Origin: an uncultured Mycoplasmatota bacterium
Lineage (GTDB): Bacteria; Bacillota_I; Bacilli_A; RF39; UBA660
Length of the DNA stretch: 61,572 nucleotides
Assembly: GCA_900543675.1 (NCBI GenBank)
Contig: UQRY01000006.1
Location: 1 to 61,572, forward strand
Direction of reading: 5' to 3'
This document shows, piece after piece, positions 34,622-44,128 of this stretch; position 1 is the stretch's first letter; every line of letters begins with the position of its first letter. The position numbers and the translations under genes were made by a program. The notes under the pieces were generated by a model that was not told the DNA's origin, made no database searches, and saw only the letters and a program-made list of their open reading frames with translations.

Positions 34622-36041
34622 TTTAGAGCTAAGTATAAAAGAAATTCACAGTCGATTAGTGAATAAAGCGATAACGCCACTCGATTTAGTAGAAGAATGT
34701 TATGAAAAAATCGAAGAGAATAGTATTCTCAATAGTTTTATTACCGTAAATAAGGTAGAAGCGATCGAGTATGCGAAAGAACTATCTAAACAAGAAGTAG
34801 AAAAAGATAACTTACTTTGGGGAATTCCTATTGCGATAAAAGATAATATTTCAACAAAAGGAATTAGGACTACTTGTGCCTCTAGAATGTTAGAAAATTA
34901 TATTCCTATTTATGATGCTACGGTAATTGAGAAGATAAAGAATCAAAAAATGATTATCATTGGAAAAACCAATATGGATGAATTCGCTATGGGATCTACT
35001 AGTAGAACAAGTTATTTTGGTTCTCCTAAAAATCCAGTTGATCCAACAAAAATTACTGGTGGTTCATCAGGAGGTAGTGCGGCTTGTGTAGCGGGAGGAT
35101 TAGTTCCACTTGCTTTAGGAACAGATACAGGTGGTTCTATTCGTCAGCCAGCAAGTTATACAGGAATTGTTGGCATGAAACCAACCTATGGACGTGTTTC
35201 TAGATATGGACTAATAGCTTTTGGATCAAGCTTAGATCAAATTGGACCAATGACTAGAAATGTATATGAAAATGCTTTATTATTAAATACACTAGTTGGA
35301 AGAGATAAAAAAGATCTGACGAGTGCCGATCAAGAAGTAGAAGATTTTACTCGGTTGATTGGCCAAGAAGTAAAAGGAATGAAGATAGCGATTCCAAAAT
35401 ATTTTGTAAGTGATATTGTATCTCCTATCATCATTGAAAAATTAAATCGGGTAGTAGAAGTATTAGAAGCAAATGGAAATACCGTAGAATACATCGATAT
35501 GAAATATCTCGATCAAGCAGTAACCCTTTACCAAATCATCGCAATGGGAGAAGCAAGTAGTAACTTAGCTCGTTTTGACGGGGTAAAATTTGGTTACCGT
35601 AGTGAAAACTCTTCCAGTGTCGAAGAAATGTATGAAAATACAAGAGGAGAAGGCTTTGGTAAAGAAGTAAAACGTAGAATCATGGTAGGAAGCTATCTAT
35701 TAAGTGGAGATAATGCCAAAACATATTACGATAAAGCGTTAATGATCAGAAATGCCATGAAACAGGAATTTGATAAAGTATTTGAAGAATATGACTTTAT
35801 CCTTGGACCAACTACGACAACCGTTGCTTACCGATTAGATGAAAACTTAGATGATCCAACAAAATCATTTATGGACGATGTATTAGTTATCCCTGTCAAT
35901 ATGGCTGGATTACCTGGAATGAGTATCCCAATGGGAAAAGATCAAGATAATATGCCAATCGGCTTACATATTATTGGTAATCGTTTTGAAGAAGCAAAAA
36001 TGTATCAACTTGCGTACGATTTAGAAAAGAAACTAAAGTAA
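34614..36041 (+). CDS. gatA: Asp-tRNA(Asn)/Glu-tRNA(Gln) amidotransferase subunit GatA
   Basis: GatA (475 aa) is the amidase that releases ammonia from glutamine for GatB. The amidase signature is complete: IAIKDNISTKGI (catalytic Lys), then the Gly/Ser-rich GGSSGGSAACVAGG and DTGGSIRQPAS with the Ser-cisSer-Lys triad. The start is GTG 34614, overlapping the last 8 bp of gatC, where the frame opens with NNLELSIKEIHSRL. A small ORF (36054-36338), absent from usual gat operons, follows before gatB. Confidence 0.96.
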   Translation: MNNLELSIKEIHSRLVNKAITPLDLVEECYEKIEENSILNSFITVNKVEAIEYAKELSKQEVEKDNLLWGIPIAIKDNISTKGIRTTCASRMLENYIPIYDATVIEKIKNQKMIIIGKTNMDEFAMGSTSRTSYFGSPKNPVDPTKITGGSSGGSAACVAGGLVPLALGTDTGGSIRQPASYTGIVGMKPTYGRVSRYGLIAFGSSLDQIGPMTRNVYENALLLNTLVGRDKKDLTSADQEVEDFTRLIGQEVKGMKIAIPKYFVSDIVSPIIIEKLNRVVEVLEANGNTVEYIDMKYLDQAVTLYQIIAMGEASSNLARFDGVKFGYRSENSSSVEEMYENTRGEGFGKEVKRRIMVGSYLLSGDNAKTYYDKALMIRNAMKQEFDKVFEEYDFILGPTTTTVAYRLDENLDDPTKSFMDDVLVIPVNMAGLPGMSIPMGKDQDNMPIGLHIIGNRFEEAKMYQLAYDLEKKLK

Positions 36042-36053
36042 GGAGTGAAAACT

Positions 36054-36338
36054 TTGAAAAGAAAAGAAATCAAACAAAATGTAATAATGACTAGTATAGC
36101 TTCATGGCTCCTTACTTCGCCACTTGCGATGAGAATAAAAAGTATAGAGAGGATAGCTACCCATCGTATAATTCTTGTTGGTAAAATATCAGATGATACC
36201 AATGATGATATAAACCAAGCTGTACAATATTTAAAACTAACGAATGGATTAGAAGCAAATAATGAACAACAAAAAAGCAAAGAGATAAACCCAGCACTAA
36301 AATATTTAAAATTAACGAATGGATTGGAGGTAAAATGA
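36054..36338 (+). CDS. Unknown small ORF between gatA and gatB
   Basis: This 94-codon ORF has AAGGAG (36040-36045) 8 nt before TTG 36054. The GTG at 36045 overlaps that site. Its stop overlaps the preferred gatB start (36338). The N-terminal half is basic, and the C-terminal half repeats a YLKLTNGLE segment twice, 25 codons apart. The underlying DNA repeat (36226-36250 and 36301-36325, one mismatch) ends just before the gatB ribosome site. Its first copy is followed by AGAAGCAAATAATG, which looks like a decayed ribosome site and start. The ORF may be a real small gene or a translated spacer created by duplication. No family is recognised. Confidence 0.5.
   Translation: MKRKEIKQNVIMTSIASWLLTSPLAMRIKSIERIATHRIILVGKISDDTNDDINQAVQYLKLTNGLEANNEQQKSKEINPALKYLKLTNGLEVK
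36226..36325 (+). repeat. Direct repeat (25 bp, two copies) upstream of gatB
   Basis: Bases 36226-36250 and 36301-36325 match at 24 of 25 positions (AATATTTAAAACTAACGAAT plus GGATT). The second copy abuts the gatB GGAGG. The spacing of 75 bp keeps the ORF frame. Confidence 0.85.
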
Positions 36339-37750
36339 TGAATGACTATAAAACAACAGTAGGAATTGAAGTACACTGTGAACTAAAAACCAATGCCAAA
36401 ATGTTTAGTGATTCTTTGAATAATTATGGTGGGGTAGCCAATGTCAATATTAATGAAATCGATTTTGCTTTGCCTGGTACACTACCAACAATTAATCAAT
36501 ACGGAGTAGAATTAGGGATCAAAGCTGCTTTAGTTTTAAACTGTACAATCAATAAAAAAGTAGTATTTGACCGCAAAAATTATTTTTATCCTGATCTACC
36601 TAAAGGCTATCAAATTACGCAGGCTAGAAATCCAATTGGCGTAAATGGATACGTAGAAATTGAAGTAGACGGAAAAAAGAAAAAAATAGGGATTCATGAT
36701 ATTCATCTTGAAGAAGATACTTGTAAGAGTACTCATGCTGACACTAAATCTTATTTAGATTTTAATCGAAATGGTGTACCTCTTTTAGAAATCGTATCTG
36801 AGGCTGATATGAATAGTCCTGAAGAAGCCATGGCTTACCTAGAAAAATTAAGGGAGCTACTCCTTTATGCTAATATTTCTGACTGTAAGATGGAAGAAGG
36901 AAGTATGCGCTGTGATGTTAATGTGTCTGTATCGAAAACAGATCAACTAGGAACTAGAACTGAAACCAAGAATATTGGTTCTATCAGTAGTGTAGGTAGA
37001 GCGATTACTAGTGAGGCTGCTCGTCAAATTCGAGAATTAGAACAGGGAAATGTAATTAACGAAGAGACAAGAAGATTTGATGAAAAACAAGAACGAACAA
37101 TTCTAATGCGTGTAAAAGAAACCGGAAATGATTATCGTTATTTCCCAGAACCAGATCTACCCCCTTATCTAATTACAGACAGTGATATTGATAAAGTGAA
37201 AGAAACGATCGAAGTAATGCCAGATAAACGACGTGCCATTTACTTAGAAAAAGGGATATCTTTAGTTAATGCGGATAAATTAATTCAGAATAAACAACTA
37301 AGTGACTTCTTATTAGGATTAGAAGATATCGATTTAGTGATTGCCAGCAATCTACTGCTTGGAGATATTTCCTCTTATTTAAATCGATGTGAGAAAAGCC
37401 TTAAAGAAACTTCACTAACTCAAGCTAAATTAAGAGAAGTAACAATTATGTTAAGTGAAGGAAAGATAACCAATAAAGTATTTAAAGATATCTTAGTAGA
37501 TTTAATGGAAACAGACCTTTCTATTCCTGAAATCATTGAAAAAAGGGGAATCAAGACAATTAGTGATGAGAGTGCTTTACTAGAAATCATTACCAAAGTA
37601 ATTGCCGCTAATCCAGAAAGTGTAAAAGATTATCACGATGGAAAAGATAGAGCAATTAAATACCTAATGGGACAGATTATGAAAGAGACAAAAGGCCAAG
37701 CAAATGCCGCAATCGTAAGCCGTCTTCTTCAAGAAGAACTAAACAAATAA
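36338..37750 (+). CDS. gatB: Asp-tRNA(Asn)/Glu-tRNA(Gln) amidotransferase subunit GatB
   Basis: GatB (470 aa) phosphorylates the misacylated aminoacyl-tRNA and accepts ammonia from GatA. It has YKTTVGIEVHCELKT, the DFALPGTLP motif, RKNYFYPDLPKGYQITQ, EEGSMRCDVNVS and a C-terminal YqeY-like helical domain ending MKETKGQANAAIVSRLLQEEL. ATG 36338 is preferred (GGAGG 7 nt upstream), with ATG 36335 also possible. It is complete and ends the operon. Confidence 0.96.
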   Translation: MNDYKTTVGIEVHCELKTNAKMFSDSLNNYGGVANVNINEIDFALPGTLPTINQYGVELGIKAALVLNCTINKKVVFDRKNYFYPDLPKGYQITQARNPIGVNGYVEIEVDGKKKKIGIHDIHLEEDTCKSTHADTKSYLDFNRNGVPLLEIVSEADMNSPEEAMAYLEKLRELLLYANISDCKMEEGSMRCDVNVSVSKTDQLGTRTETKNIGSISSVGRAITSEAARQIRELEQGNVINEETRRFDEKQERTILMRVKETGNDYRYFPEPDLPPYLITDSDIDKVKETIEVMPDKRRAIYLEKGISLVNADKLIQNKQLSDFLLGLEDIDLVIASNLLLGDISSYLNRCEKSLKETSLTQAKLREVTIMLSEGKITNKVFKDILVDLMETDLSIPEIIEKRGIKTISDESALLEIITKVIAANPESVKDYHDGKDRAIKYLMGQIMKETKGQANAAIVSRLLQEELNK

Positions 37751-37783
37751 CAAGAAAGACTTTCAAAAAAGCCCAATTTATTG

Positions 37784-37789
37784 TATAAT
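37784..37789 (+). promoter_or_regulatory. -10 box before the 37859 gene
   Basis: TATAAT at 37784-37789. The leader that follows has a small hairpin AGGTAC-AA-GTACCT region (37823-37836). No good -35 is seen. Confidence 0.5.
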
Positions 37790-37858
37790 CATATATCATA
37801 CAAAGATGAAATATAGTTAATCAGGTACAAGTACCTAGAAAGACGTGAGGTGTATTAG

Positions 37859-38347
37859 ATGAAAATAATCCGAAAAAACAAATTCACGATTATCGCAATT
37901 GTTATATTTACCGCTTTAGTCTTCTGTCTATACCAAGCTAAACAATTATTTTTCCCTAACGAAGGAAAAGCAATCTATGGCGATCGTTTAGTAGGTAAAG
38001 TAGAAGTAGATGAAGCAATCTATGATCAAGTAAAGGCAAAAATTACAGAGAATGAACGAGTAGAAAGTGTTACTTTACGAGAAAATGGTAGAACAATTAA
38101 CTTAACAATTACCGTAAAAAACGATACAAGTATCGAAGATGCTAAAGCAACAATCAACGGTATGTTAGACTTATTTACTGATAGTCAAAAAGGGTATTAC
38201 GATTTTCAAGTATTTATCGTAAAAACAGATGCAGCGGAAAATAATTTCCCAATTATCGGGTACAAACATCACAATAGTTCTGAATTCTCATGGACAAAAG
38301 ATAGAGAGAAAACCGATATTAGTACAACTACAGAAGGTGGAGAATAA
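37859..38347 (+). CDS. Single-pass membrane protein, companion of the GGDEF sensor
   Basis: This 162-residue protein has an N-terminal membrane helix (FTIIAIVIFTALVFCLYQA, residues about 9-27) and an extracytoplasmic domain with alternating short strands (GKVEVDEAIYDQVKAKI; TLRENGRTINLTITV). GAGGTG precedes the ATG. The stop overlaps the next start (TAATG at 38345), so it is translated together with the solute-binding/GGDEF protein. It could be an accessory partner of that receptor, which is inference from position. I recognise no family. Confidence 0.8.
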   Translation: MKIIRKNKFTIIAIVIFTALVFCLYQAKQLFFPNEGKAIYGDRLVGKVEVDEAIYDQVKAKITENERVESVTLRENGRTINLTITVKNDTSIEDAKATINGMLDLFTDSQKGYYDFQVFIVKTDAAENNFPIIGYKHHNSSEFSWTKDREKTDISTTTEGGE

Positions 38348-40380
38348 TGAAGAAAAAATTAATAATTATTATTCCTATCGTTATTGCCTTATTGGTTTTT
38401 GTTGGTTTATATACTTTCTTAAATTATACAGATGATAAAACTAATTTAACGGTATTAGAAAAAAGATGGATTACCAATAACTCGGGAACCAAATATGATT
38501 TAGAAATCGTAAATGATGTTCCGATCTTTTCTATGGCAGGAACTGGGGTAATCTTTGATTTCATCGATAATTTTGAAATGGACACCGGATTAGAATTCAA
38601 TAAGATTTCCTATTTAAAAACTGCTGAGCCAACCACTAATGGTTTACGTTTTAGAATTTTAAATAATGATACGGCGTTAACTGACAATGACCTTTTATTA
38701 GCAGAAGATGGTTATGTCGCAATTAGTGCGAAAAATGTTCGCTACGACAGTATCTCAGAAATTCAAGATGAAGTAATTGGTGTTTTTACAGAGGATGCCG
38801 GAGAGTTAACGTATTATTTAAAGACTGGAAAAAATTTAACTTTTAAGACTTACGATACTATTGAGACCATGATGGCAGATTTCGAAGCAGGAACTATTAC
38901 GATGATGGTTATTCCTCAATTTCTTTATTTAGATCAAACCCTAAGTAATGAAGATTACTATACGAATTATTATTTTACAGAGATGTCTAAGAAAATAGTA
39001 CTTACCTTGACCGAAGATAATCAAGATTTAAACAACATCGTAAGAAAATACTTTGAAAAATGGAAACAAGACGATTATGTAACGACTTATAATAAAGAGT
39101 ACTTAAATTATTATGTTAGCGAACGAAAACTAAATGATAAAACCAAAGCTGATCTAATTTCTAGATCTTATGTTTACGGCTATGTAGAAAACACACCATA
39201 TGAAGTAACAATAGATGGCACTCCATCAGGTATTGCCTCTGAATATATAGCGAGAATGCAAAGACTTACCAATATTGATTTTACCTATCAGAAATATAAA
39301 AGTGTAGAAGAATTAAAACAAGCAATTGATAACGGAGAAGTAGATATCTATTTCAACTATTTTGGTTACCAAGGAAATAATTATACAGAAACACTTTCTC
39401 CAATGGTAGAAGAATATGTTGTATTAGCTCGTCTAGATAGTGGGGAAGTAATTAACACCTTTGAAGGACTAAAGAACAAACAAGTAATGATGTTAAAAAA
39501 TAGTCTTTTAACTTCTTATATTCAAGAAAATAGTAAAGCCAATGTCAAAGAAGTAGATACCCTTGATGATCTAACTGCTGGGAATCATTTGATCATTGTA
39601 GATAGAGAAATTTATAACTACTATCGAAATAGTAAGTTCTCTAAATATGAAGTTTTATACGAAGATAAAATGACTAATGAATACAACTTCATGGTTAAAA
39701 CAACCAATCAAGATTTTGCAGAACTATTCTCTTACATCATTATGACTAATTCTTATTATAATTATCGCTTGACAGGACTAAATTCATTAAATCTTTCTTT
39801 ATTAGAAAGAACAAGTTTCCAAGAGTTATATCTAATTATTCTAGGAATCATTCTTTTACCACTACTTATTTTAACAGCTATCTATATTATCTTAAAACGT
39901 AAGAAAAAAGTAAAAGAAGTGAAGAAAGAAGATCGTAGAAAATATACTGATATTTTAACTTCTTTAAAAAATCGTAACTACTTAAATAGAAATATGAAGG
40001 CTTGGGAGGAAAGTAAAGTATATCCACAGGCAGTAGTTATTGTCGACTTAAATAATGTCAAATATGTAAATGATAATTATGGACATGAAGCAGGAGACCA
40101 ATTGATTACAACGGCTGCTTCTATACTAGTAAACACCCAATTAGAAAACAGTGAGATTATTAGAACTGACGGAAATGAATTCTTAGTATATCTTGTTGGT
40201 TATAGTGAAAAACAAGTAGATACTTACTGTAAAAAACTAAATAAAGAATTAAAAGAATTACCACATGGTTTTGGCGCAGCGACTGGATTTAGTATGATTA
40301 CTGATGATATTAAGACAATCGATGATGCGATTAATGAAGCTACATTAGAAATGAGAACCAATAAAGAAAAAATAAAATAA
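38347..40380 (+). CDS. Membrane sensor with two solute-binding domains and a degenerate GGDEF domain
   Basis: This 677-residue receptor has an N-terminal helix (IIIIPIVIALLVFVGLYTF), two tandem extracytoplasmic solute-binding-protein-3-like domains (about 50-240 and 265-480; for example VEELKQAIDNGEVDIYFNYF and NTFEGLKNKQVMMLK), and a second membrane helix (about 500-520). It ends in a cytoplasmic GGDEF domain (about 535-677). The start motif YTDILTSLKNRNYLN and the metal site VVIVDLNNVKYVND are conserved. The signature is DGNEF (residues 608-612) in place of GGDEF, losing one glycine and the acidic third residue. It is probably not a working cyclase and may bind nucleotide as a sensor. Confidence 0.9.
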   Translation: MKKKLIIIIPIVIALLVFVGLYTFLNYTDDKTNLTVLEKRWITNNSGTKYDLEIVNDVPIFSMAGTGVIFDFIDNFEMDTGLEFNKISYLKTAEPTTNGLRFRILNNDTALTDNDLLLAEDGYVAISAKNVRYDSISEIQDEVIGVFTEDAGELTYYLKTGKNLTFKTYDTIETMMADFEAGTITMMVIPQFLYLDQTLSNEDYYTNYYFTEMSKKIVLTLTEDNQDLNNIVRKYFEKWKQDDYVTTYNKEYLNYYVSERKLNDKTKADLISRSYVYGYVENTPYEVTIDGTPSGIASEYIARMQRLTNIDFTYQKYKSVEELKQAIDNGEVDIYFNYFGYQGNNYTETLSPMVEEYVVLARLDSGEVINTFEGLKNKQVMMLKNSLLTSYIQENSKANVKEVDTLDDLTAGNHLIIVDREIYNYYRNSKFSKYEVLYEDKMTNEYNFMVKTTNQDFAELFSYIIMTNSYYNYRLTGLNSLNLSLLERTSFQELYLIILGIILLPLLILTAIYIILKRKKKVKEVKKEDRRKYTDILTSLKNRNYLNRNMKAWEESKVYPQAVVIVDLNNVKYVNDNYGHEAGDQLITTAASILVNTQLENSEIIRTDGNEFLVYLVGYSEKQVDTYCKKLNKELKELPHGFGAATGFSMITDDIKTIDDAINEATLEMRTNKEKIK

Positions 40381-40397
40381 AAAAGTGGTGATGCACT

Positions 40398-41249
40398 TTG
40401 AAGAAAAGAATGAAAAGATTTTTTAAACGACTATATAAGATTATTCAAAAGCCAGAAATGCGAATATTGCCCGGTCAACTGGCTTTTTTCTTAGTTTTGT
40501 CGATTATTCCGCTAGTAGCTCTCATTGCGACGATCAGTGCTAACTTTTCGTTGTCCATCGAATCCTTGATGGAAATTATCAATGATAGTCTTCCTAAAGA
40601 AATAGCGTCTTTTATTAATGCTGCAATCGATGGTAAAAGTATGAATTTAAATATTGCTATTTTCTATATTTCAGCATTCATTCTTGCTTCAAATGGACCA
40701 CATTCGATGATTATCGGAGCAAATATGATTTACAAAGTAGAAAGTAAAGATTATATTACTAGACGGATCAAAGCAATTATCATGACGATCATTTTAGTTA
40801 TTCTGTTATTATTCATGTTAATTGTGCCAGCTTATGGTGATACTTTAATTTCTTTATTAGGAGAGGTAATTAAAGCTGAACCAATTATTACAACGATTTC
40901 AACCGCTTATACTATTTTAAAGTACCCAATTTCGTTTTTACTTATCTTCTTTTGTATTAAACTTTTATATACAATGGCTCCCGATACCCAAATTGCGAGT
41001 AAGACAACAACTTCAGGTGCCTTGTTTACCACAGTAACTTGGATTATCGCAACAGAAGTTTACTCGTTCTATGTCAATACATTTAATAGTTATAACCTAT
41101 TATATGGTAGTATTGCTAACCTTTTAATTCTATTATTATGGGTATACCTATTATCTTATGTCTTTGTAGTAGGTATGGCTCTTAATGCTAGTAGAGAAGA
41201 TGTAAAAAAAGAAAGTGAAACAAATAATAAAGAACAACTAAGTGTATAA
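40398..41249 (+). CDS. YihY/BrkB family membrane protein
   Basis: This is a polytopic inner-membrane protein (283 aa) of the YihY/virulence factor BrkB family (formerly called RNase BN). After a basic N-terminus comes QLAFFLVLSIIPLVALIATI, then the family's FILASNGPHSMIIGANMIY and helices including AIIMTIILVILLLFMLIV and LLILLLWVYLLSYVFVVGMALN. Six helices are expected. Function in Gram-positives is unclear. It is not a nuclease as once proposed. The start is TTG 40398, 6 nt after GGTGAT. The next ATG is inside the basic N-terminus. It lies 17 bp after the GGDEF gene and ends at a terminator. Confidence 0.9.
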   Translation: MKKRMKRFFKRLYKIIQKPEMRILPGQLAFFLVLSIIPLVALIATISANFSLSIESLMEIINDSLPKEIASFINAAIDGKSMNLNIAIFYISAFILASNGPHSMIIGANMIYKVESKDYITRRIKAIIMTIILVILLLFMLIVPAYGDTLISLLGEVIKAEPIITTISTAYTILKYPISFLLIFFCIKLLYTMAPDTQIASKTTTSGALFTTVTWIIATEVYSFYVNTFNSYNLLYGSIANLLILLLWVYLLSYVFVVGMALNASREDVKKESETNNKEQLSV

Positions 41250-41259
41250 CTACTCGAAT

Positions 41260-41288
41260 AACATGACAATATTGTCATGTTTAATTTT
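41260..41288 (+). terminator. Perfect palindrome/terminator after yihY
   Basis: AACATGACAAT-ATTGTCATGTT is a perfect 22-bp palindrome (41260-41281) followed by TAATTTTTC. Confidence 0.75.
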
Positions 41289-41297
41289 TCGAAAAAA

Positions 41298-41326
41298 TTG
41301 TGAAACGATAAAAAAAGTGCTATAAT
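41298..41326 (+). promoter_or_regulatory. Promoter of the LTA synthase gene
   Basis: -35 TTGTGA (41298-41303), 17-bp spacer, -10 TATAAT (41321-41326) extended by TG-C. Confidence 0.72.
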
Positions 41327-41344
41327 GAAAATCAGGAAGGATTA

Positions 41345-43492
41345 GTGGAAATGAAGAAAATTGAAAAATTTATCAAAAAGGCATCAAATAATATTAGGAA
41401 AATAGCGATTGGAGTCGTAACAAATCCCAAGCGATTTTTTATATTAATGATAAATAGAATCGTAGAAATGATTAAGAACAATATTTTAATGATTGTATTT
41501 ATCCTTGTTTCCCTTTTTGCTTCGACTTTATTACGTTATTTGACAGTAAAGGATATTTTAAACATTAAACCAATTTTAGCTGATGCAGCGGTAATTATTG
41601 CTATTGGTGGCGTCAGTTATTTACTAAAGGAAAAGAATCGATTTCCTTATTTGTTAGTCTGTAGTATTATTTTGAGTGTAATTTGTGTGATTAACTCTCT
41701 TTATTATACTTTCTATACATCATTTGTATCTGTATCTTTGATTGGTACTTTAGAGTATTTGTTCCAGGTAGGGGATGCGGTAACAGAAAATGTATTAAAA
41801 GTTCAAGATTTTGTTTATCTCCTCGCACCAGTTGCGTTGACGTTAACTTATTTACGATTAAAAAAGACAAAACGTTTTCAAGCTAGAAATAGAAATAAAC
41901 GTGATCAAAAGAAAGCCATCACTTCTTTTGCTACCGCAGGTGTTTTAGCTTTTATATTTATCAGTATGTTAACTTCACTAGAAATTGGCCGTTTTGCGAA
42001 ACAATGGAATCGTGAATACATTGTGATGAAATTTGGTATTTATACTTATCATCTAAATGATTTAGTAAAAAGTATCGAGCCTAAATTAACGACTTTATTT
42101 GGTTATGATAATGCCTTAAAAAGGTTCAACGAATACTATGAAGGTAGAAGTGATGAACAGACAACAATTAATGAATATACAGGTATTTTTGAAGGAAAAA
42201 ATATTATTTCTATTCACGCCGAAAGTATTCAACAAATCGTTATGGAATTAAGTTTTAACGGTCAGGAGTTAACACCAAATCTAAATAAATTAGCAAGTGA
42301 ATCTCTATACTTTAGTAACTTCTATTCTCAAGTAAGTGTTGGTACTTCAAGTGATTCAGAATTTACTTTTAATACTTCATTGATGCCAACCAATACGGGT
42401 ACTGCTTTCGTTAGTTACTTTAATCGTGAATATGTAACAATTCCTAAATTATTAAAAGAAAAAGGCTATTATACATTCTCTATGCATGCCAATAATGGTT
42501 CATACTGGAATCGTGAAGTAATGCACAAATCTTTGGGATATGACCGTTTCTATAGTAAGAAAGATTACGAAATTGATGAAGTAATCGGACTAGGTTTATC
42601 GGATAAGTCATTCTTTAGACAATCTGTCGAAAAAATTAAGGAAATTAATGAAAAAGGTCAACCATATTATGGAACCGTTATTATGCTTAGTAATCATACT
42701 CCATTCTCTGATGTCGATAAATATGGAGATTTCCCAGTAGATATTAAAGAAGAAGCTAAAGATGAAAATGGTAATGTAATCATCAATGAAGAAACCGGAG
42801 AACCAGAAATGATCAGTTATCCATATATGGAAGGAACCAAATTAGGTAACTATTTCAAATCCGTACATTATGCCGATGCTGCTTTAGGAGAGTTCTTAAC
42901 CGCATTAGAAGAAGAAGGATTAATGGAAAATACCGTAATAGTATTATACGGTGATCATGATGCTCGTCTACCAAAAGCTGACTTTAGTCGTTTGTTTAAC
43001 TACGATAAAGAAACAGATGGATTAATCTCGGAAGATGATCCAAATTTTGTTAAAGTAGATAGTTATCAATATGAATTATTAAGAAAAGTACCATTCCTAA
43101 TCTACAGTAAAGAAACTAAAGAATCTCTTCATAAAGAAATTACGACTGTTATGGGAATGTACGATGTTATGCCAACCTTAGGTAATATGTTTGGTTTCTA
43201 CAATAAATATCAATTAGGAAAAGATATTTTCAATACAACCGATGATAATATCGTTGTCTTCCCAAATGGTAACTGGATGACTAATAAAGTGTATTATAAT
43301 ACCCAAAAAGGGGAATACTTAACATTGAAAGAGGAAGAAGTTATTTCGGATGAATACATTAGTAATTGTCAAAAGTATGCCGAAGACTTATTAAATGTTT
43401 CGAATTCACTGATCGTTTTCGATCTGATTAAGAAAGAGGAGGACCGGATTAATTCGGAATCGGATTATATTGAAGAAAAGGTTGCGGAATAA
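41345..43492 (+). CDS. Lipoteichoic acid synthase-like phosphoglycerol transferase (LtaS family)
   Basis: This membrane enzyme of the sulfatase-fold LtaS family moves phosphoglycerol units onto cell-surface polymers or lipids. Five helices occupy the first 220 or so residues. The extracellular domain shows IISIHAESIQ (metal Glu), GTSSDSEF with the catalytic Thr near residue 334, IMLSNHTPF, and the metal site LYGDHDARLP. The sequence VSVGTSSDSEFTFNTS is the variant common in clostridia-like members. 715 aa. The start is uncertain: GTG 41345 lies 4 nt after AGGAAGG, and ATG 41351 lies 10 nt after it. The stop overlaps the next ATG. Confidence 0.92.
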   Translation: MEMKKIEKFIKKASNNIRKIAIGVVTNPKRFFILMINRIVEMIKNNILMIVFILVSLFASTLLRYLTVKDILNIKPILADAAVIIAIGGVSYLLKEKNRFPYLLVCSIILSVICVINSLYYTFYTSFVSVSLIGTLEYLFQVGDAVTENVLKVQDFVYLLAPVALTLTYLRLKKTKRFQARNRNKRDQKKAITSFATAGVLAFIFISMLTSLEIGRFAKQWNREYIVMKFGIYTYHLNDLVKSIEPKLTTLFGYDNALKRFNEYYEGRSDEQTTINEYTGIFEGKNIISIHAESIQQIVMELSFNGQELTPNLNKLASESLYFSNFYSQVSVGTSSDSEFTFNTSLMPTNTGTAFVSYFNREYVTIPKLLKEKGYYTFSMHANNGSYWNREVMHKSLGYDRFYSKKDYEIDEVIGLGLSDKSFFRQSVEKIKEINEKGQPYYGTVIMLSNHTPFSDVDKYGDFPVDIKEEAKDENGNVIINEETGEPEMISYPYMEGTKLGNYFKSVHYADAALGEFLTALEEEGLMENTVIVLYGDHDARLPKADFSRLFNYDKETDGLISEDDPNFVKVDSYQYELLRKVPFLIYSKETKESLHKEITTVMGMYDVMPTLGNMFGFYNKYQLGKDIFNTTDDNIVVFPNGNWMTNKVYYNTQKGEYLTLKEEEVISDEYISNCQKYAEDLLNVSNSLIVFDLIKKEEDRINSESDYIEEKVAE

Positions 43493-44121
43493 TGAAAAAA
43501 GTAAAAAAACGGGTAAAGAAAAAAGCCATTATTTTGGTACTGATTCCATTAGTTTTAATCATAGCCATCATAGTGGTTAATGTAAAAAATATGTTAGCTA
43601 AACCATTAACGGTAGAAGTAGTAAGTAGTATTGACGAATATAATTATTATTTAGAAAATACCGATAGTAGAATCTATAAAAAATATTACAAAGAATTAGA
43701 AAGTGAACTAGAAGATCAAAAAATAGATGAGGAAAACTATGTTTCTTTACTAGCTAAACTCTTTACCATCGATTTTTATACTTTGAATAATAAAATGACT
43801 AATCAAGATATCGGGGGAATTCAATTCGTCCACGAATCACAAAAAGAATCATTTAAAACCGAAGCAACCAATAATATCTATAAATATGTAAAAAACAATT
43901 TGACGGGTAAACGAAAACAAGAATTACCAGAAATAAAGAATGCTACGGTAGAAGAAGTAAAGCAATTTTCTTATGAAAATGAAGAAGCTAACCTTGAAGA
44001 TAATAGTGCCTATCAAACCAAAGTAAAACTAGAATATGTCAAAGACTTAGACTACCCAACCGAAGTGAGTCTTACTTGGATTCATGAAGGAATGAAATTA
44101 TCACTAGTCGAAGTAGAATAA
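43492..44121 (+). CDS. Single-pass membrane protein coupled to LtaS-like gene
   Basis: This 209-residue protein has a very basic N-terminus (KKVKKRVKKKA) and one membrane helix (IILVLIPLVLIIAIIVVNV), leaving an extracytoplasmic domain of about 170 residues rich in Tyr, Asn and Glu. Its ATG overlaps the stop of the LtaS-like gene (TAATG), so its production is tied to that enzyme. No domain is recognised. An accessory role in phosphoglycerol polymer synthesis is a guess from position. A strong terminator follows 7 bp after the stop. Confidence 0.8.
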   Translation: MKKVKKRVKKKAIILVLIPLVLIIAIIVVNVKNMLAKPLTVEVVSSIDEYNYYLENTDSRIYKKYYKELESELEDQKIDEENYVSLLAKLFTIDFYTLNNKMTNQDIGGIQFVHESQKESFKTEATNNIYKYVKNNLTGKRKQELPEIKNATVEEVKQFSYENEEANLEDNSAYQTKVKLEYVKDLDYPTEVSLTWIHEGMKLSLVEVE

Positions 44122-44128
44122 AAAGAAG

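Noticed and set aside
37796..37858. c-di-GMP riboswitch before the GGDEF operon
   Set aside because: Only a 14-bp hairpin is present. The conserved GEMM core and tetraloop receptor are not seen.
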